64,000 nucleotides of DNA from Daucus carota subsp. sativus (GCF_001625215.2 NC_030386.2:37885296-37949295), one strand, 5' to 3'. Shown: positions 23,277 to 38,261, counted from the first letter of the stretch. Numbers and translations are program-made. The notes: generated from the letters alone by a model not told the origin.

Positions 23277-26200
23277 ATGCGTGCAGGAGCAATAACAGTT
23301 CAACAGACCCTCACTACTGAGGCTGCTTCTGTATTGAAGCATTCTCTCGGCTTGGCGAGGCGGCGAGGCCATGCTCAGGTGACTCCATTGCATGTAGCCA
23401 CCATACTTTTGAGCTCTAGAGGGAGTTTGTTGAGAAGGGCTTGTCTCAAATCTCAGTCACCACAGTCTGTGCATCCTCTGCATTCCAGAGCACTTGAGCT
23501 TTGCTTCAATGTGGCTCTTAATAGGCTTCCCACCACGCCTGGCCCTCTGCTCCATGGACAGCCTTCGCTGTCCAACGCTCTCATTGCGGCGCTTAAGAGG
23601 GCACAAGCTCACCAGAGGAGGGGCTGCATTGAGCAGCAGCAACAGCAGCAGCAGCAGCCTCTTTTGGCTATTAAAGTGGAGCTGGAGCAGCTTATTTTGT
23701 CTATTTTGGATGATCCTAGTGTGAGTAGAGTCATGAGGGAAGCTGGTTTTTCGAGTACTTTGATCAAGAACAACTTGGAAGAGTCTGCTAATTCAGCTTC
23801 ACCTGTTTTTCAGTACTGTTATAATAGTAGTACTTCAGGGGGGGTTTATTCATCTCCTTGCTCTCCTAACTCGACTGCTGAGGCTACTAATTATCCGACT
23901 AATTTCTTGCATACCCAGTTCTTGAATTACTCTTCTGAGCAGAACCCACTTTTCTTTTCACCTCTAAAGAAAGTTCAAGAATCGGAATATGTCAAGGAGG
24001 AGGATGTCAAGTTGGTTTTTGAGGTCTTGTTGAGGAAGAAAAAGAGGAACACTATTATTGTTGGAGATTCAGTGGCCATAACTGAAGGTCTTGTTACTGA
24101 AATCATGTCAAGGATCGAAAGAGGCCGGGTTCATAGTGATGTTCCAGAAGAACTAAGATCAGCCCATTTCATCAAGTTTCAGTTTTCATCCATCCCATTG
24201 AGGTTCATGAGAAGAGATGAAGTGGAGATGAACTTATCAGACCTTAGAAGAAAGGTGGATTCTCTTTCTCTAGGAGGAAGGGGAGTGATTATATTCACAG
24301 GTGACTTGAAATGGACAGTCGAAAACCATTACGATGATTCGAGAGAAAACAAATACAGCCCAGTTGATCATTTGGTCTCAGAGATAGGAAGGCTGCTCTT
24401 TGAGTACAGCAACTCAAACACAAAGGTCTGGCTAATGGCTACTGCAGATTACCAAACTTACATGAAGTGCCAAATGAAACAACCTTCACTTGAGATGCAA
24501 TGGTCTCTTCAAGCTGTTTCTGTTCCATCTGGTGGACTTGGCCTGAGTCTCAATGCCACTAGGTGAGTAAGCTAACTACTTTATTAATCAACATTATCTT
24601 TAGTTAAAAGTACTTATGATGTGTTTCAAGATTTATTGTTATGACTACCTTGTATGATCATACATGTACTGTCTAATGATAGATATATGAGTTAGGATAC
24701 CATATATGGTTAGTCTTTGAAGGCACCTTTAGTGTCTATCTGATATATAAGCTTTGTTTGGTCTGAACAAAGGTCAGGACCATGTCATTACTGGTAAAAA
24801 AGTAAGGTTGGAGGGGAGACAATAATGTGAATCATCACTGTCCTTCCTTTCTTGCCTGCTTTTGTCTATATTCATCACTTGTGACTTGTATTTGGTAAAC
24901 AAGAAACTGGAAATGGAGGAAATAAACAAAACATACCTGAGATTCTGATACTGTTTGTCCTCACTAAATTACAATGCATACATAATGAGATTTTGAATTG
25001 TTTTTTTGTTTATTTGTTGTTTTCACTAATAACATTTCACTGATGATCATCTGCAACTATAGATCTTGCGTTAAACTTTATCTAGGATTCTAGTTAGATA
25101 CATTACAAATAGACGTGTTTCGGATTTGTTCAACTGATCCTTAGTAGTAAATTCTTAGTAGTCCATATAATGGGATCATAGCTTAACTGACTGGTTTATG
25201 ATCTAGTGTACATGAAACAAGAATGGCCCCGTCTCAAATGCTCGAGAGAAAGCTTTTCACCAGCAAAGAGGAAGTAGATGTGTTCACTTGCTGTGCAGAA
25301 TGCACTATCAATTATGAAAAAGAAGCTGCTTTGTTCAAATCAGGCCAGCAAAACAAGCCTTCTTGGCTCGTATCACAGAGTTCTGATTCCCTTCAAAGGG
25401 TAAGAATTGTCCGCAGTTAAAATATCACATTTATCTTGGAGATGATTACAGTAGCTTATTGATGATTTAGAACTGAATGTAATTAATTTTCTACTTCAGG
25501 ATAATCTCGCTGAGTTGAGGAGGAAATGGAGTAGACTATGTCATAGCCTCCACCAAGGCAGGATTCAGAACCACATGGATTCTTCTTTAAGCCATCGAGG
25601 TTTAATTGGAACAAATCAGTCATATACGTCAACACATCCATGGTGGCCTAATAAGAATAGCACATCTCCAGACACTAATTCAATCTCATTTGCAGATTCA
25701 GGGTTGAAGCATAATCGTGTAAGTGGCAGCACTATTCCACGCTTCAGACGACAACAATCATGTCACATTGAGTTCAACTATGACCGCTATAACAAACAAG
25801 TAGAGGAACCAAACTTGAATTCTCTGAAAGACGGGGAAGGAAAAGAAGAGATAATCACACTTGCTCTGGGTAACATTCGACCCTTGGATTCTGGGAATGA
25901 TGAACGGAAGATCCAAGAAGCGGATTTATGCAAAGTGCTGCAAGAGAATGTGCCATGGCAATCAGAAAAAATTCCTTCAATTGTTCAAGTCCTGATTGAA
26001 AATACCAAGAAAGAGAATACTTGGATGATAATTCATGGGAGTGACTCGATAGGAAAAAGAAGATTAGCTCTTGGAATTTCAGAACTAGTGTTCGGATCAT
26101 CTGACTACTACTTGTGCATGAACATGAGTGATAAAGGAAACAAGACGGCCTCGTGTTCTAAAATACTTGAAAGGGCATTGAGAATTCACGAAAAGCTTGT

Positions 26201-27026
26201 CCTTTTAGTAGAAGATGTTGATTTAGCTGAACCTCAGTTCTTAAAGTTTCTGAGGGAGGGATTTGAGACGGGGAATTTTGGCGATACAACTAAGAAGACA
26301 GATTGTGTATTCATCTTAACAAAGGCGTCTCATAAGACGCACCAGAGTGAGGACAAGGAAAGCAAGACATCAGTCATACAAATGAAGCTGGAGCTCAACG
26401 AAACAAGTCCTAGATTTGACCAAAAGCGCAAACTGGACTATGAATTTTCGGGCAGGAGCAAGTCTGCAAGGTTCAATGAGAAGGAAATAGAGGGCTTGAT
26501 CATTAGTGAAAATTTGAAGAACAAAAAAGATCTAAGTAGAGAATCAAGCTCTAACACCCTCGATCTTAATCTCATGGCTGATGATAATGATGACGATGGA
26601 GATGACAAAAAAGACTCACTTTCGAGTGACCTTGAGACTTCACTCAAGTTTCTTGAAACCATCAAAAACCAGTTTGTTTTTGATCAAGAATGTCGAAAAA
26701 TGAAGGACACATTCTTGCACAAGATCAAGAGGGCATTTGAGGCGGCCAAACAGGACGTCGATCACGGTGAATTACAAGTTGAGGAGGCAGTTTTGGATGA
26801 ATTAGTAGGGGGGTGTGATCAGTTTCTGGAGAATTTGTTTGATCAATGGTTAACAGACATTTTTCGATCAAATTTGAATTCGGTTAAAAATGGCGGGAAA
26901 GAAGCTGGGAATATAATTAGGCTTTGTTTGGGTGACAAAAAAGAGAGTGGGGGTATACAGGAGGGGGGTGGTATACAAGAGGATGGGTTTAAGGGTTCAA
27001 TTCTGCCCAAGAAAATCCATTTCTAA
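23277..27026 (+). CDS. SMXL4/5: SMAX1-LIKE (SMXL4/5 clade) ClpB-like repressor
   Basis: Three exons 23277-24562, 25207-25399 and 25500-27026 give 1001 residues, the family's usual size. SMXL proteins are nuclear ClpB-like co-repressors; the SMXL3/4/5 group promotes phloem formation and is not degraded through MAX2 (established for Arabidopsis). Seen: double Clp-N region at residues 1-165 ([45 protein letters not shown]), a nine-Gln run at 120-128, a degenerate first ATPase block (NTIIVGDS), a degenerate second P-loop GSDSIGKRR at 673-681, and the EAR motif LDLNL at 847-851, followed by an acidic run. The FRGKT degron of SMXL6/7/8 is absent, as expected for SMXL3-5. The C-terminus [17 protein letters not shown] matches SMXL4/5. 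Start is the first ATG in frame with the conserved N-terminus. Confidence 0.95.
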
Positions 27027-29720
27027 GTTAATTTCTGTAATGTCTTTAATTACTAGTCTTTATTTCTCTTTTGTAAAAAAACTTCTGTTGCAATGTCCCT
27101 ATGTATCTAACTAATCAATGCTCTTTTCTTACGTCTCTCGCCTTTTCCATATTTGAGTAGTTTCCGTAACAAACCAAATCAAACATAACATTTTCGTAGT
27201 TTATGCAAAATGGTTATACGAGAGAAGGTGAGATGTACGCAGTATCTTTAATTCCGAAAATAAAAGTAGTCGCCTCAGGGTAGGAGTGAACAACGATTTT
27301 TTGGATTAAAAAAAGAAAGAAGGGATTATAAGTAAAAAGTGGTGAGAAACGAAAGAATAATATAAATTGAAGTTGAGTTGAGGAAAGGTCTTGATCAGCA
27401 TGCCACTTATGGTCTGCTATCGGCGAATCTTGATTTGATTTTGGACGTATTTCTTGGATTAAGGGCTAGACAATAAAGAAAACTTGACCACTTTTTTCTT
27501 TGCTGCACTTTTGAATTCTAGATGTACCCAATGTGAACCTATCTTTATGTCCATCCCTGTATATATAATCCACACGTTTTATAAGCTCTTTTTCACAAAA
27601 TTAAACTAAAACTCTAATTTACGCGCGACATGGAATGTAGAACAAAATATGTAATAATAGATGTTCGTCGAGATCCATACGACCCACTCTAATTTACCGC
27701 GACTGAATATATTACAACAAGCATCTCGATATATTACAACATGTTTTTGTCAGGGACCGAACCAGATTCTACATACTTATCAGTTATCGGCATGAAACAC
27801 AAAGACACAAATCTGAACATGAAAACAAAATCCCCGCTGAAAGATTAAATTACAAGGGGGATACGTGGAAGTCATTGACAACAAGTAGGGCTACTTAAAT
27901 TAGGCTAAACAAAGCTATCTCTAACACAAATGATCATTACAAAGCCATAACAAAGGCATCCATGATGAAGAAATTTGCTTTTGACTGCAATCACTAGCCA
28001 ATCCATTCAGATGTTTGGTTATCCTGGTAGGGCACAAGTGATGATAGCCAAGGAAAAGGGAGATGATCATAATTGTTTCATTGCACAACACACAAAACAC
28101 ACTAACAATAACATAGACCCCTCTCCTTTTCATTGCATTCCAATCTTACTTTTGGGTTCAAATGCTTGTCTTTTTACTATGCATTTGATTAATTTGACTG
28201 AAAAGAGCTCAACAAATGAAACAAGGCATGATTACATCTAGCGGCGGATGTGGGGGGTGGGGTGGGGGTAGGTGTGCCTTTCTATGATAGGAAATTGCAA
28301 TAATTCTCTAGGTGTAACAGTTGTAGTAGTATTTGTGGTGTTAGAATAAGAATGTGATAGTGCAAGTGTTACAAGGATCCTTTATACATACTGATGAAAC
28401 GTATTATAGTGAGTTTAGGCACAACTTGACCCTGGCCAGAGCCAACTGAAGGATCAGTAAACCGTTTCAAAAGTCTCTAATTCTAGTCTCTCTGAGAGTA
28501 TTAACATGTTTGCGAGTTGCTTCCAGGAGACGCCGCGGAGCAATGTGAATCTCGGGGCCTAACCTAAAATGCTCAAGGCAGCAACTCATCTACTACCCAG
28601 AGCCATAGTTAAACAATGTGAAAGTTTTTGCATGGCAGGGAGTAATTCTAACGAGAAACAATAAGTAATCATCAAAGTACACTACTTCATGCCATTTTGC
28701 TTTTACATTACAAGTTTCACTAGAGGTCGACCAACTAATTAATGATCTCACGCAAAGTGGAAAATCAAGTACTAGTACTACATAAATTAACAACCTTTGA
28801 TGTATTAAAAAAATTTGTCCATCACAACATTATAGAGATAATGTATACTTAACCCGTCGACCTCGATTAATTACTAAAAAAATTTAATCTCAGGGCTATT
28901 AATTTATTAATGTAAATGAACATGATTTTCCTTGGGAAGTGGTTACAGAAAACCAGACAGATGATAAAGCTGTAATATCCTATATCTAATAATATCTATA
29001 ATGAAGTATTGATTTAAGGTTCAACGAATCAAGTAACAGCTAATTTCTTTTATTAATTGGACCAAGACGGCAACAACATAAAAAGAATGATAGCATTATA
29101 GTCAATATCATTTGAATTTTAGAGTTCCACGACAAATAAAGAAACCAGTATTATTTATACATACATTATACAACTATTAGAAGTTGAGAAAATAAGAAGT
29201 GCCTCTGTACTTTTAACATAGAAAACTTAAAACTAAACTTAAATATGCACATCAAATTTCATATTTATAAATCAAAAACAGTTTAGGACACTTGCACATA
29301 TGCATATAGATGAGTACGCCAAAGAGCTGAGAATCAACTTCTCACTTGGGATCAGTTACAAGCTGGGAATATATTTGTTTGATTTTTGCACCCACTCAGT
29401 TCCTGGAGCTCCTTGTAAGTTGTAACACATGATGGAAACGAGATATCGACGATGAATTAGTAACAGGGGATAAAATGTTGGCCTATTAAATACATCAGTC
29501 GCTACTTACTGACAATTATTGAAGTTTTAGACTTAAAAACAAAAGCATGAGAAAAAATGCATTCATCCCTGAAAGGAACCAAGTAACCATAAAATTCAAC
29601 TTATCACCAAAATTTTACTAAAGCAAGGATAAAACTCAAATTACAGTCTAACACCAGGCACTAACAGTAAAAATGTAAACAGAGTACCACCAAAATCAAT
29701 ATAGTCCACCCAAGAGAAAG
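27027..29720. other. intergenic between SMXL and RPL7
   Basis: No coding exon or RNA gene recognised on either strand. About 28,246-28,272 is a G-rich run (GGTGGGGTGGGGG). Small frames at 27,921-28,241 and 28,593-28,793 lack family resemblance or codon character. Confidence 0.5.
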
Positions 29721-31143
<1,423 letters not shown>

Positions 31144-31749
31144 TTTCTCTTTACCATGTAAAAAACAAACTACAAATCAGAATCACAAAATTCACATTTC
31201 AATATAAAAAGAAACCCAAAACAAAACCTTCTAGAAATCAATTCAATTCTCCAAAACACACATCTACACAACTAGAATAACCATTTAACAATTTAACGTT
31301 CCTTGCCAATGCTCTTAATCCCCTAGAATAACCACTAAAGCAATCCATTCATTCGGCATCTCAACTTAACCGATCAACATACATTCATCCAATTAAAACC
31401 CTTCAGGAAACTAATGGCAACTAGAAATGGCAACTCCACATTTATTAGCCTCGTCGACAAATTTATCGATATCAAAAAAAATACAAACCAACACACCACC
31501 AAATTATAGACAGCGATCCGAATTTTAACAATCAGTTATATCAGTCTATCAATTCATAATAACATATCTGAGCTCACAGCAACTATCTACTTAAATCAAA
31601 ATTACACACAATTATTCAGCATATGATTATTTATTTTCTATTTTTTTATGTACAGAAATTAAATTAAACAAACACAACATTCTGTAAAACCACATATAGA
31701 TTTGCAGACGTGATGTATGTATATAAGTATACAAATTTTAGTATACGTT

Positions 31750-31970
31750 GGTACCTGGGTGCGAGTTGGAGAGAGCGAGACGCAGAGAGAGAGATCGTAA
31801 AACCCTAATGTAAGATGAGAATGATATAAACCAATGTTAACCCTATTTTTGGACGGTGGGGATCGCCTGTTAGAGATGATTTAGTATGAGCCGTTGGATT
31901 ATATAAGCTCGTTTTGATGGGCCGTCTTGTATGTTTGTCGGTTTATGGGTTATCAAGGAACGGCCCATTA
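31750..31970 (-). promoter_or_regulatory. RPL7: RPL7 leader and promoter: telo-box and site II motifs
   Basis: A telo-box AAACCCTAA lies at about 31,800-31,807 beside a CT-rich leader (31,757-31,797 on the minus strand). Two site II type elements, TGGGCC at 31918-31923 and GGCCCA at 31962-31967, lie 110-170 bases upstream. This pairing is characteristic of plant ribosomal protein promoters and of TCP-factor control; function here is inferred. Confidence 0.7.
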
Positions 31971-32231
31971 TCTGTTTGACTTTTTTTTAAAATAATTATT
32001 ATCTGTTTGACTTGTTTAATATGGGGTGATAAAAAAAAATTTATAGACGTTTATTTTAGCTGGCAATTAGGAAAAAAATGGTTTGTAATTTGAATATCGG
32101 ATAAGTATTTCTTTTTTTTCAATAACTCAAGTAACTTTTATTAAGTTAATTTAAATATCTTATAAAGGCGATTGTAGAATTTTGGGAATAATTTAACTCA
32201 TTTGTTATCACACTCGATAGCAAATATTTTT

Positions 32232-32453
32232 TCCGGGAAATAGATTTTTTTGCCACTCAAGTTATTGTGTTTTTAGAAACTTACCACCGGGAAAATAAGT
32301 TTTTTTGCCACTCAACTTATTTTTTTCGGGAAAATAATTTAACCTTTTTGCTATTTAACTTATTGTTTCCGGGAAAATTTAGAAACACGTTTAGTTGAGT
32401 GGTAAGTTTTTAAAAACACAATGAGTTGAGTGGCAAAAAAATATATTTTTCCT
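32232..32453. mobile_element. foldback element between RPL7 promoter and CMO
   Basis: The left arm (32232-32289: …TTTTTTTGCCACTCAAGTTA…GTGTTTTTAGAAACTTACCA) is the inverse of the right arm (32392-32452). A second GCCACTCAACTTA copy lies inside, so parts are triplicated. No clear target duplication. It is a non-autonomous repeat of uncertain class. Confidence 0.65.
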
Positions 32454-32906
32454 ATTTTTTCCTGTATTATATAATTTAAACTTAATTGTACATGATTTCC
32501 TTTAAACATACTTAACATAAAAGTACATTAATTTTAAAATAAAATATTGGAACAAATACTTCGAGTAGGTTCAATTCTTGTTCACCACAGATAAGTATTG
32601 GAACAGATATAAAAGCACATAAGGTTAAATTGTTAAAAACTATACTTTGAATTTTATGGTATTCTCCTTAGTTTCACCAAAACTTGCAAATCACATCAAA
32701 CAACAGTAACAAAACATCAGAAAACAACAGAGGAACGAACATGTATGATGCATCTCACGTCCAAACATAAAACCAGCAGTGGGCAGAACATGACCATAAA
32801 TATTTAAGTAGTCATGTTATCAGAACGAACTTGCTAACAAGTTCCATATAAGTAAGAGAATGAACTATCCAATCATCCCAGCTCTCTATAGTCTCTACAA
32901 TTTCAG

Positions 32907-35900
32907 TTACTCATTTACGAGATTCTTGTGCAACAGGCAATGAAAGTGATGCATGGCTTTCTCAATGGCTGGTGCATAGCGGCCACTTGAATATGCAGGT
33001 GATTCAAGACCTTTCTGAACAGCTTCACATAAAAACGTATCTTCATCCTGGAAATAGATTCCACCTCTTAGAACTAATATATTTACAGATATTTAGTATA
33101 GTGAAGGACTAGACTTGATTTTACCTGGACGTTCTCGCTGTCTTTCAGACTACTTTCAATGAATTCTTTGTCATCCTGCAATAGCACAAATTATTGTTTA
33201 TTGGCTTTTTAAGTAATGGGAAACTTAGTAATTACATCGCAAACAAAGGTTGGATAAATTAATGACAATAATCCTAGATACCAGAAAGCTATTATTCTGT
33301 TGACATTATTTTCCCGTGAACATTTCACTTTCAAACATAACATTTAAACTCGATTTTGAAAATCCCCCCAATTATTTTTTCTTAACTTGGCAACATTAGT
33401 TCCAGACCATTTGTATTATTGTTGATATAATGCTCATTTTCTTTCATTAGTCACTGGTATATCAAAGTATATTCAAAGGTTACCTTAAGATTGGGATCAA
33501 GAAAGTAATCAAATATCACTTGGCATTTCCGCGGTCCAAGGGGTAGTACTAGATTAGTATCCATCCAGGGCCCATATCTGAGATCTCCAGATTAAAGCAC
33601 AAGTGAATTTAAGAGAATGAGACAAGAAGGCAATGAATATAAAGTAAACTGGCACAACCAGATCACGTATAGCAGCGCTAAATCCACTGACCTATTAATC
33701 ATAAAGTTGGGATAAATAAAAGCATATAGAGCTTTTGATCCAAGCCGATCAGTATCCTCGTGACTATCCACTTGACCACTATAACACCTTTGTATACTAA
33801 CCTTCTCAAATACCTACTTTCGCAAATTGTGAAAAGTTAAAAAGAGAAAATAAGCAGAGTGTGAGGGAGAAACAAAACCACTTGAGAATAAGTTCAAACT
33901 AGAACAAAAATTAACTAAAGGTGAACTAAGAGTCTGCATGTAGACTTTTTAATGATGTAAATCAATATACAAGTTCAGTACCATAAATAACAAAGGATAA
34001 ACTAAGAGTCTAAGAAGGATGCATACTGAGGTGGAATATGATTCAAGATTAAGGCCAGATGCAAGACCTTTATGTGCATATGGGACATGATATCCACCAT
34101 CCAAGTAGTTGTCGCAAAATACCTGCTAGACAATAATGGAGAAGAACAGCTGAAATAGGCAAATAGCTATATAAAAAAGAGTAATCCCCGAAAGTTAAAG
34201 CATGAAGTCTCTTGGTACATACATGACTGTCAATAGGAAAAGGCTAAAAAAAGAGAATTTGACCTTCCAGTTGCATTCAATGATGTATTCCTGTCTACAC
34301 AGATAACTCAGTGATGAATCCACTCCATTGACACTCAGGATCTCTGATGCACTACCAAGCCATTCAGTACCCACATTATCAAGAGATTGTTGATGTGGAA
34401 AGTGTTCAGATTCTAAATTCAGAAGAATAAATGGTCCCCAACTAGCTACTCCGAGGGGAACCAATCCGAATTCCTAATTCCATATGTCAATAAACATCAC
34501 CAAAATTTTTCGATCAGAAAATGTGGCTATAGCCTGGGATTAGGATGCACCTACAATTAAATTTGCTGCATACTTTAACGTTGAAATTCTGAATACCCGT
34601 GATTCTAGTTGCCTTGAGAAGTGTTCCATCTAATCCATATGTCCATCCCTGCAGAAGATTATCCATAAATTTATCCTTTCCATTTTCACCAGCAAAACAT
34701 ATCACTCCTCTTTAATTACAGAAAACATCAATGAAAAAGGCCGGTTCAGTACACTGACCTAAATAATAAATAACAAATGTTCCAAGAGTTTTAACAAGTA
34801 ATAACCTCATCATCTCAAATTTGGCTTACAAAAAAAGTTGTTCTCAAGTCAAAGAAATGAACTTGACAGATCAAAGAACTAACACTACATCAATGTATTA
34901 TAGATATCAGGAGACATTAAATTGAATAAAAATTCAACGACTAACATGTATAATTAGCCAGCCATGATCAATTCTGTTATTTACTAGAAGAGCATGCTAC
35001 ATAGTTCAGATATAGCTCGCTTCACCCATAGAGAACCAATTAGTGCAATATAATTTGTAGAAGTTGGACCAAGTGCAGATTACATGCACTATATGTTCAA
35101 ACATGAAAACCATATGCTGGTAAATATGTGCCTTTGAGAAAACATATTCTATCAAGTATCAACTCTAGTCATATCAGATAATTAAAAATGCAGCAATCAA
35201 GTGTTAACAACTAAAACTTGTGAATAGTATGACAAGACACAGAAAATGAAAATACAAGACTTGACATACTATAATTTTTCCTTTATGATTTGAATTCCTC
35301 TAATATGGGATCCAGTAAGTCCTAATCTCCTAATTCCACTAATTGAAGGATCCACAGAAGTCCTAACTATAACTTAAAATAACGATCATAGATGTAAGCC
35401 CCTGAAAGTTAATCTCACAAAACATAGGACTACAGTTTTAGTGCAGAAATTAATTAGAACAGGCGGGCAAATTCTGTCAGAAAGTAAAGCGGAGCATTAA
35501 TAAACTTACATGATATGGGCAAGTAAAGCAAGCCTTCTTGCCACTTTCAAACGCAATAAGGGAGGCATGATGGCGGCATACATTGTGAAATGCATGTAGT
35601 TCACCATTATCATCTCGACACACCACATACTCTATGTTTCCTAACCTGCCACGGTTTATCATTCACCCACATCCGACTATTATATAACAAAAAAACTATT
35701 ACAAAAATCATTTGTGTAAATAAAAAATACATCATATTGTTGCATGAGGTGACATGCCAAGAATAGTTGTAGCATTATAGACCAAAATTTATTTTTTCAA
35801 ATTAACTTTCTATAAACATAATTAATGTGTTATCATGTCGTTGGCATCGATGCAAACACGTGATATAGAGAGGCTATGCAATATAAAAAACTATGCTTAA

Positions 35901-37327
35901 TAATTGCAAATATGATGACTAAGCTAGTAATCCTAGTGTTAATTAAGCCAACCAACAGTTTGTTACAAACAAAGAAAAAAAAATGTTATTGTTCTTTTTA
36001 AGAATATGTCCCGACAGAATGCTCCATGATTAATATTCATGGTTGCTAAGCTGCATTCATGTAACTTCTAGAAGCCATATTTCATTTTAGAACAACACTG
36101 TCAAAGACACTTTATATACAGTCGTGGCCTTGATCTTAGTTCACAGAATTCTAAATATTTATAAGCTTGTAAAAATGGGTGAAACGGGTGCGGTTTATGC
36201 CACATCTTCACTCTTTAGAAGAGCAGGCTAAACAACTTTATATAGTTAATTGTGTGCAAAGTGGAGATTGACAAGGAAAGTGATCCGTGACACTTAAAGT
36301 AATAATCTGGACAGCAACAAACAATCGTCCTTGCACTTTTTGGCAACTCCTTCCTACAGCATATACAATCATAGACTTCAAGCATTTTTCCATGAGACCC
36401 TTCAACAATTCCTGTGGCCTGTCACTACATATGGATAGAACAACATATCTCCAACTCCAAGTCTACCCTTAAAAGTTAAAGACTCTAAGAAAAAAGTTGC
36501 AAAAACATGTAGGGGCGCCTATTTTTTCCGTGTCCAGCGATTACTTCCTCTTATCTTTGCACACAATATTTGAACTTCATTACTATCATGTAATGTTAGG
36601 TTTTTGTCCCACATTCGGTTGTGGGAGGGGCAGAAAACTGAAATATAAGTCAGCCAGAACAACTTCAATAGTAACGAGGCTTTTTGGGAGGTGCCCAAAA
36701 ACAGAGCCGTGCGGGCTCGGCCCGGTCCCGTATCGGTTGTGGGCAAACACTTTTCACGAAATTCATAAGATTACCTATTAAACCCCAACTCCTCAATAAA
36801 TAACTATCCTTAAAATCAGAAAATTCTATTTACCTATCGAGATAATTATACTGGCACAGGAAAAAATTTATTAATTTATCGAACAACGAAAATACCTGCC
36901 AGTGAAGAAATCGCCTACTTCTTTAACCTGCTCACTATACCCTGAAATCATCAATCAATCTCCCCATTAACACACAAATACCCACATAAATACAAAAACG
37001 AGTCCAAAAAAATAATAAATAAAATAGTACTCCTCCATAGTGATTGATACCTACGGCCTGCCAGCCCTTGTAAAAGACGCGATCAAGTTCAAGAGAAAGA
37101 AAAGAAGGGTGAGTGTACCAAGAGCTAGGTGGGGTCAGCGCTTTTTCAATTGGGATTTTAGGATTGAATTCATCAACTAATAACCGAGTAGGAGTCTGTG
37201 GTGATGAAACACAAGATATTTTTGAAAGCGATCGAGGGGATTGTGAGAATGGGCTTGTTTTAGTTGCAGCAGTGGTGTTGGAAGTTTGAAACAAGTGGAG
37301 AGGCTTGACAATCATCATAGTCGTCAT
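32907..37327 (-). CDS. CMO: choline monooxygenase, plastid Rieske type
   Basis: Oxidises choline to betaine aldehyde hydrate with reduced ferredoxin in the chloroplast stroma, the first step to glycine betaine. Ten minus-strand exons: 37051-37327, 36896-36941, 35510-35645, 34574-34648, 34264-34473, 34027-34122, 33692-33813, 33484-33577, 33125-33175, 32907-33047; about 415 residues. Seen: Ser/Thr-rich transit-like N-terminus; Rieske ligands C131-X-H133 and C150-X2-H153 (NVCRHHAS, CFTCPYH); mononuclear iron site D-N-Y-L-D-GGYHVPYAH with H260 and H265; C-terminal VQKGLESPAYSSGRY and HHFHC. All metal ligands are present and the frame is open. ATG at 37327 is chosen; twelve in-frame codons upstream start only at TTG. 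Many plants carry CMO-like genes without accumulating betaine, so activity is inferred. Confidence 0.93.
36590..36780 (+). mobile_element. GC-rich repeat remnant in CMO intron 2
   Basis: Opens TGTAATGTTAGGTTTTTGTC, then CCCACATTCGGTTGTGGGAG, a small hairpin-forming phrase often seen in plant retroelement-derived repeats, and ends in a GC-rich stretch (GGGCTCGGCCCGGTCCCG, 36710-36729). Distinct in base composition from its AT-rich intron. A solo-LTR piece is one reading; target duplication was not found. Confidence 0.35.
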
Positions 37328-37500
37328 CAATCCCTGGTGTGTTGTGACTTGTGAAGAGAACAAGTGGTTGACCTCGATGATACAGAGTGAAGAGTCTGTT
37401 TTACTATTATAGAGCCGGTTTTATCATGTGGCCGCAACCCGCAAGATTCTACTCCATACTAGATCAGTAGATCCTTTATTAAATACTAGATCCCAGTTTA

Positions 37501-37735
37501 TTCCTCTCTCTGTTACTAAATAATAGTCGCTTTTACTTTTCACACGAGGTGCCATAAAAACGTATTTTTTACACGTTATTTTTAAATTTTTCTTTTTTTG
37601 AATAAAAATATAGATATCAAACTTTTATTCAGAAAAAAGAAAATTTGAAAAATAATACGTAGAAATATATTTTTTGTACACCTCAAATTACATGCACAAA
37701 GTCAAAGCGACTGTTATTTAGAAACGGAGGGCGTA
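37501..37735. mobile_element. Stowaway-like MITE upstream of CMO
   Basis: TA-flanked, 235 bp. Left CTGTTACTAAATAATAGTCG pairs with right CGACTGTTATTTAGAAACGG, followed by AGGGCG. It begins 174 bp upstream of the CMO start codon, so it lies in the likely promoter. Confidence 0.75.
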
Positions 37736-38261
37736 ATTATTGGTGAGAGTTTGGTCAACTTGACTATAAAAATTCAAACAAGACAGATAAATTGTGACGA
37801 AGAGAATATATGATTTTAGGTTATTTGATATGTTCATTTTAATTGATATTTGATATGTTAATTTTATTTCATATTCGGATACTTTCTCCGCCTTCTCATT
37901 TGGCACGTATTATAAAATTAATGTATAATTTGATAATTTATTTTTCAAATTAATTATATATATATATTAAAAAATTCATTTAAAACAAAATTTAAAATAA
38001 TCTGTGACGCTATTATTTATAAAAATCTTAAAATACGTGTCATCACGTAGATATGCGCTAGACAGGATTTTAACACTCTTGATATCAACTAGAGCCAAGC
38101 AAAATTTTTAAATTTGCTGCAATTCACCATCAAGCAGCAACCTAAAAACAGGCAGAACATGACCATATATTAATTGAAGAATTTTGATCAGTTTATGGTG
38201 ATTCCCTGCACAAATTGCTCACAGTCACAGAATTTATTTTATAGAACATCTCTAGCAACAT

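Noticed and set aside
28035-28070. miR169-like AGCCAAGGA word
   Set aside because: Only nine bases match, and no complementary arm forms a precursor hairpin nearby.
27921-28241. Two overlapping opposite frames of 70-88 codons
   Set aside because: Neither shows a recognisable family or splice-linked exon; one is the mirror of the other.
37328-37363. CMO start 12 codons further upstream
   Set aside because: That frame opens with TTG; the first ATG in frame is at 37327 and leaves a normal transit-like N-terminus.
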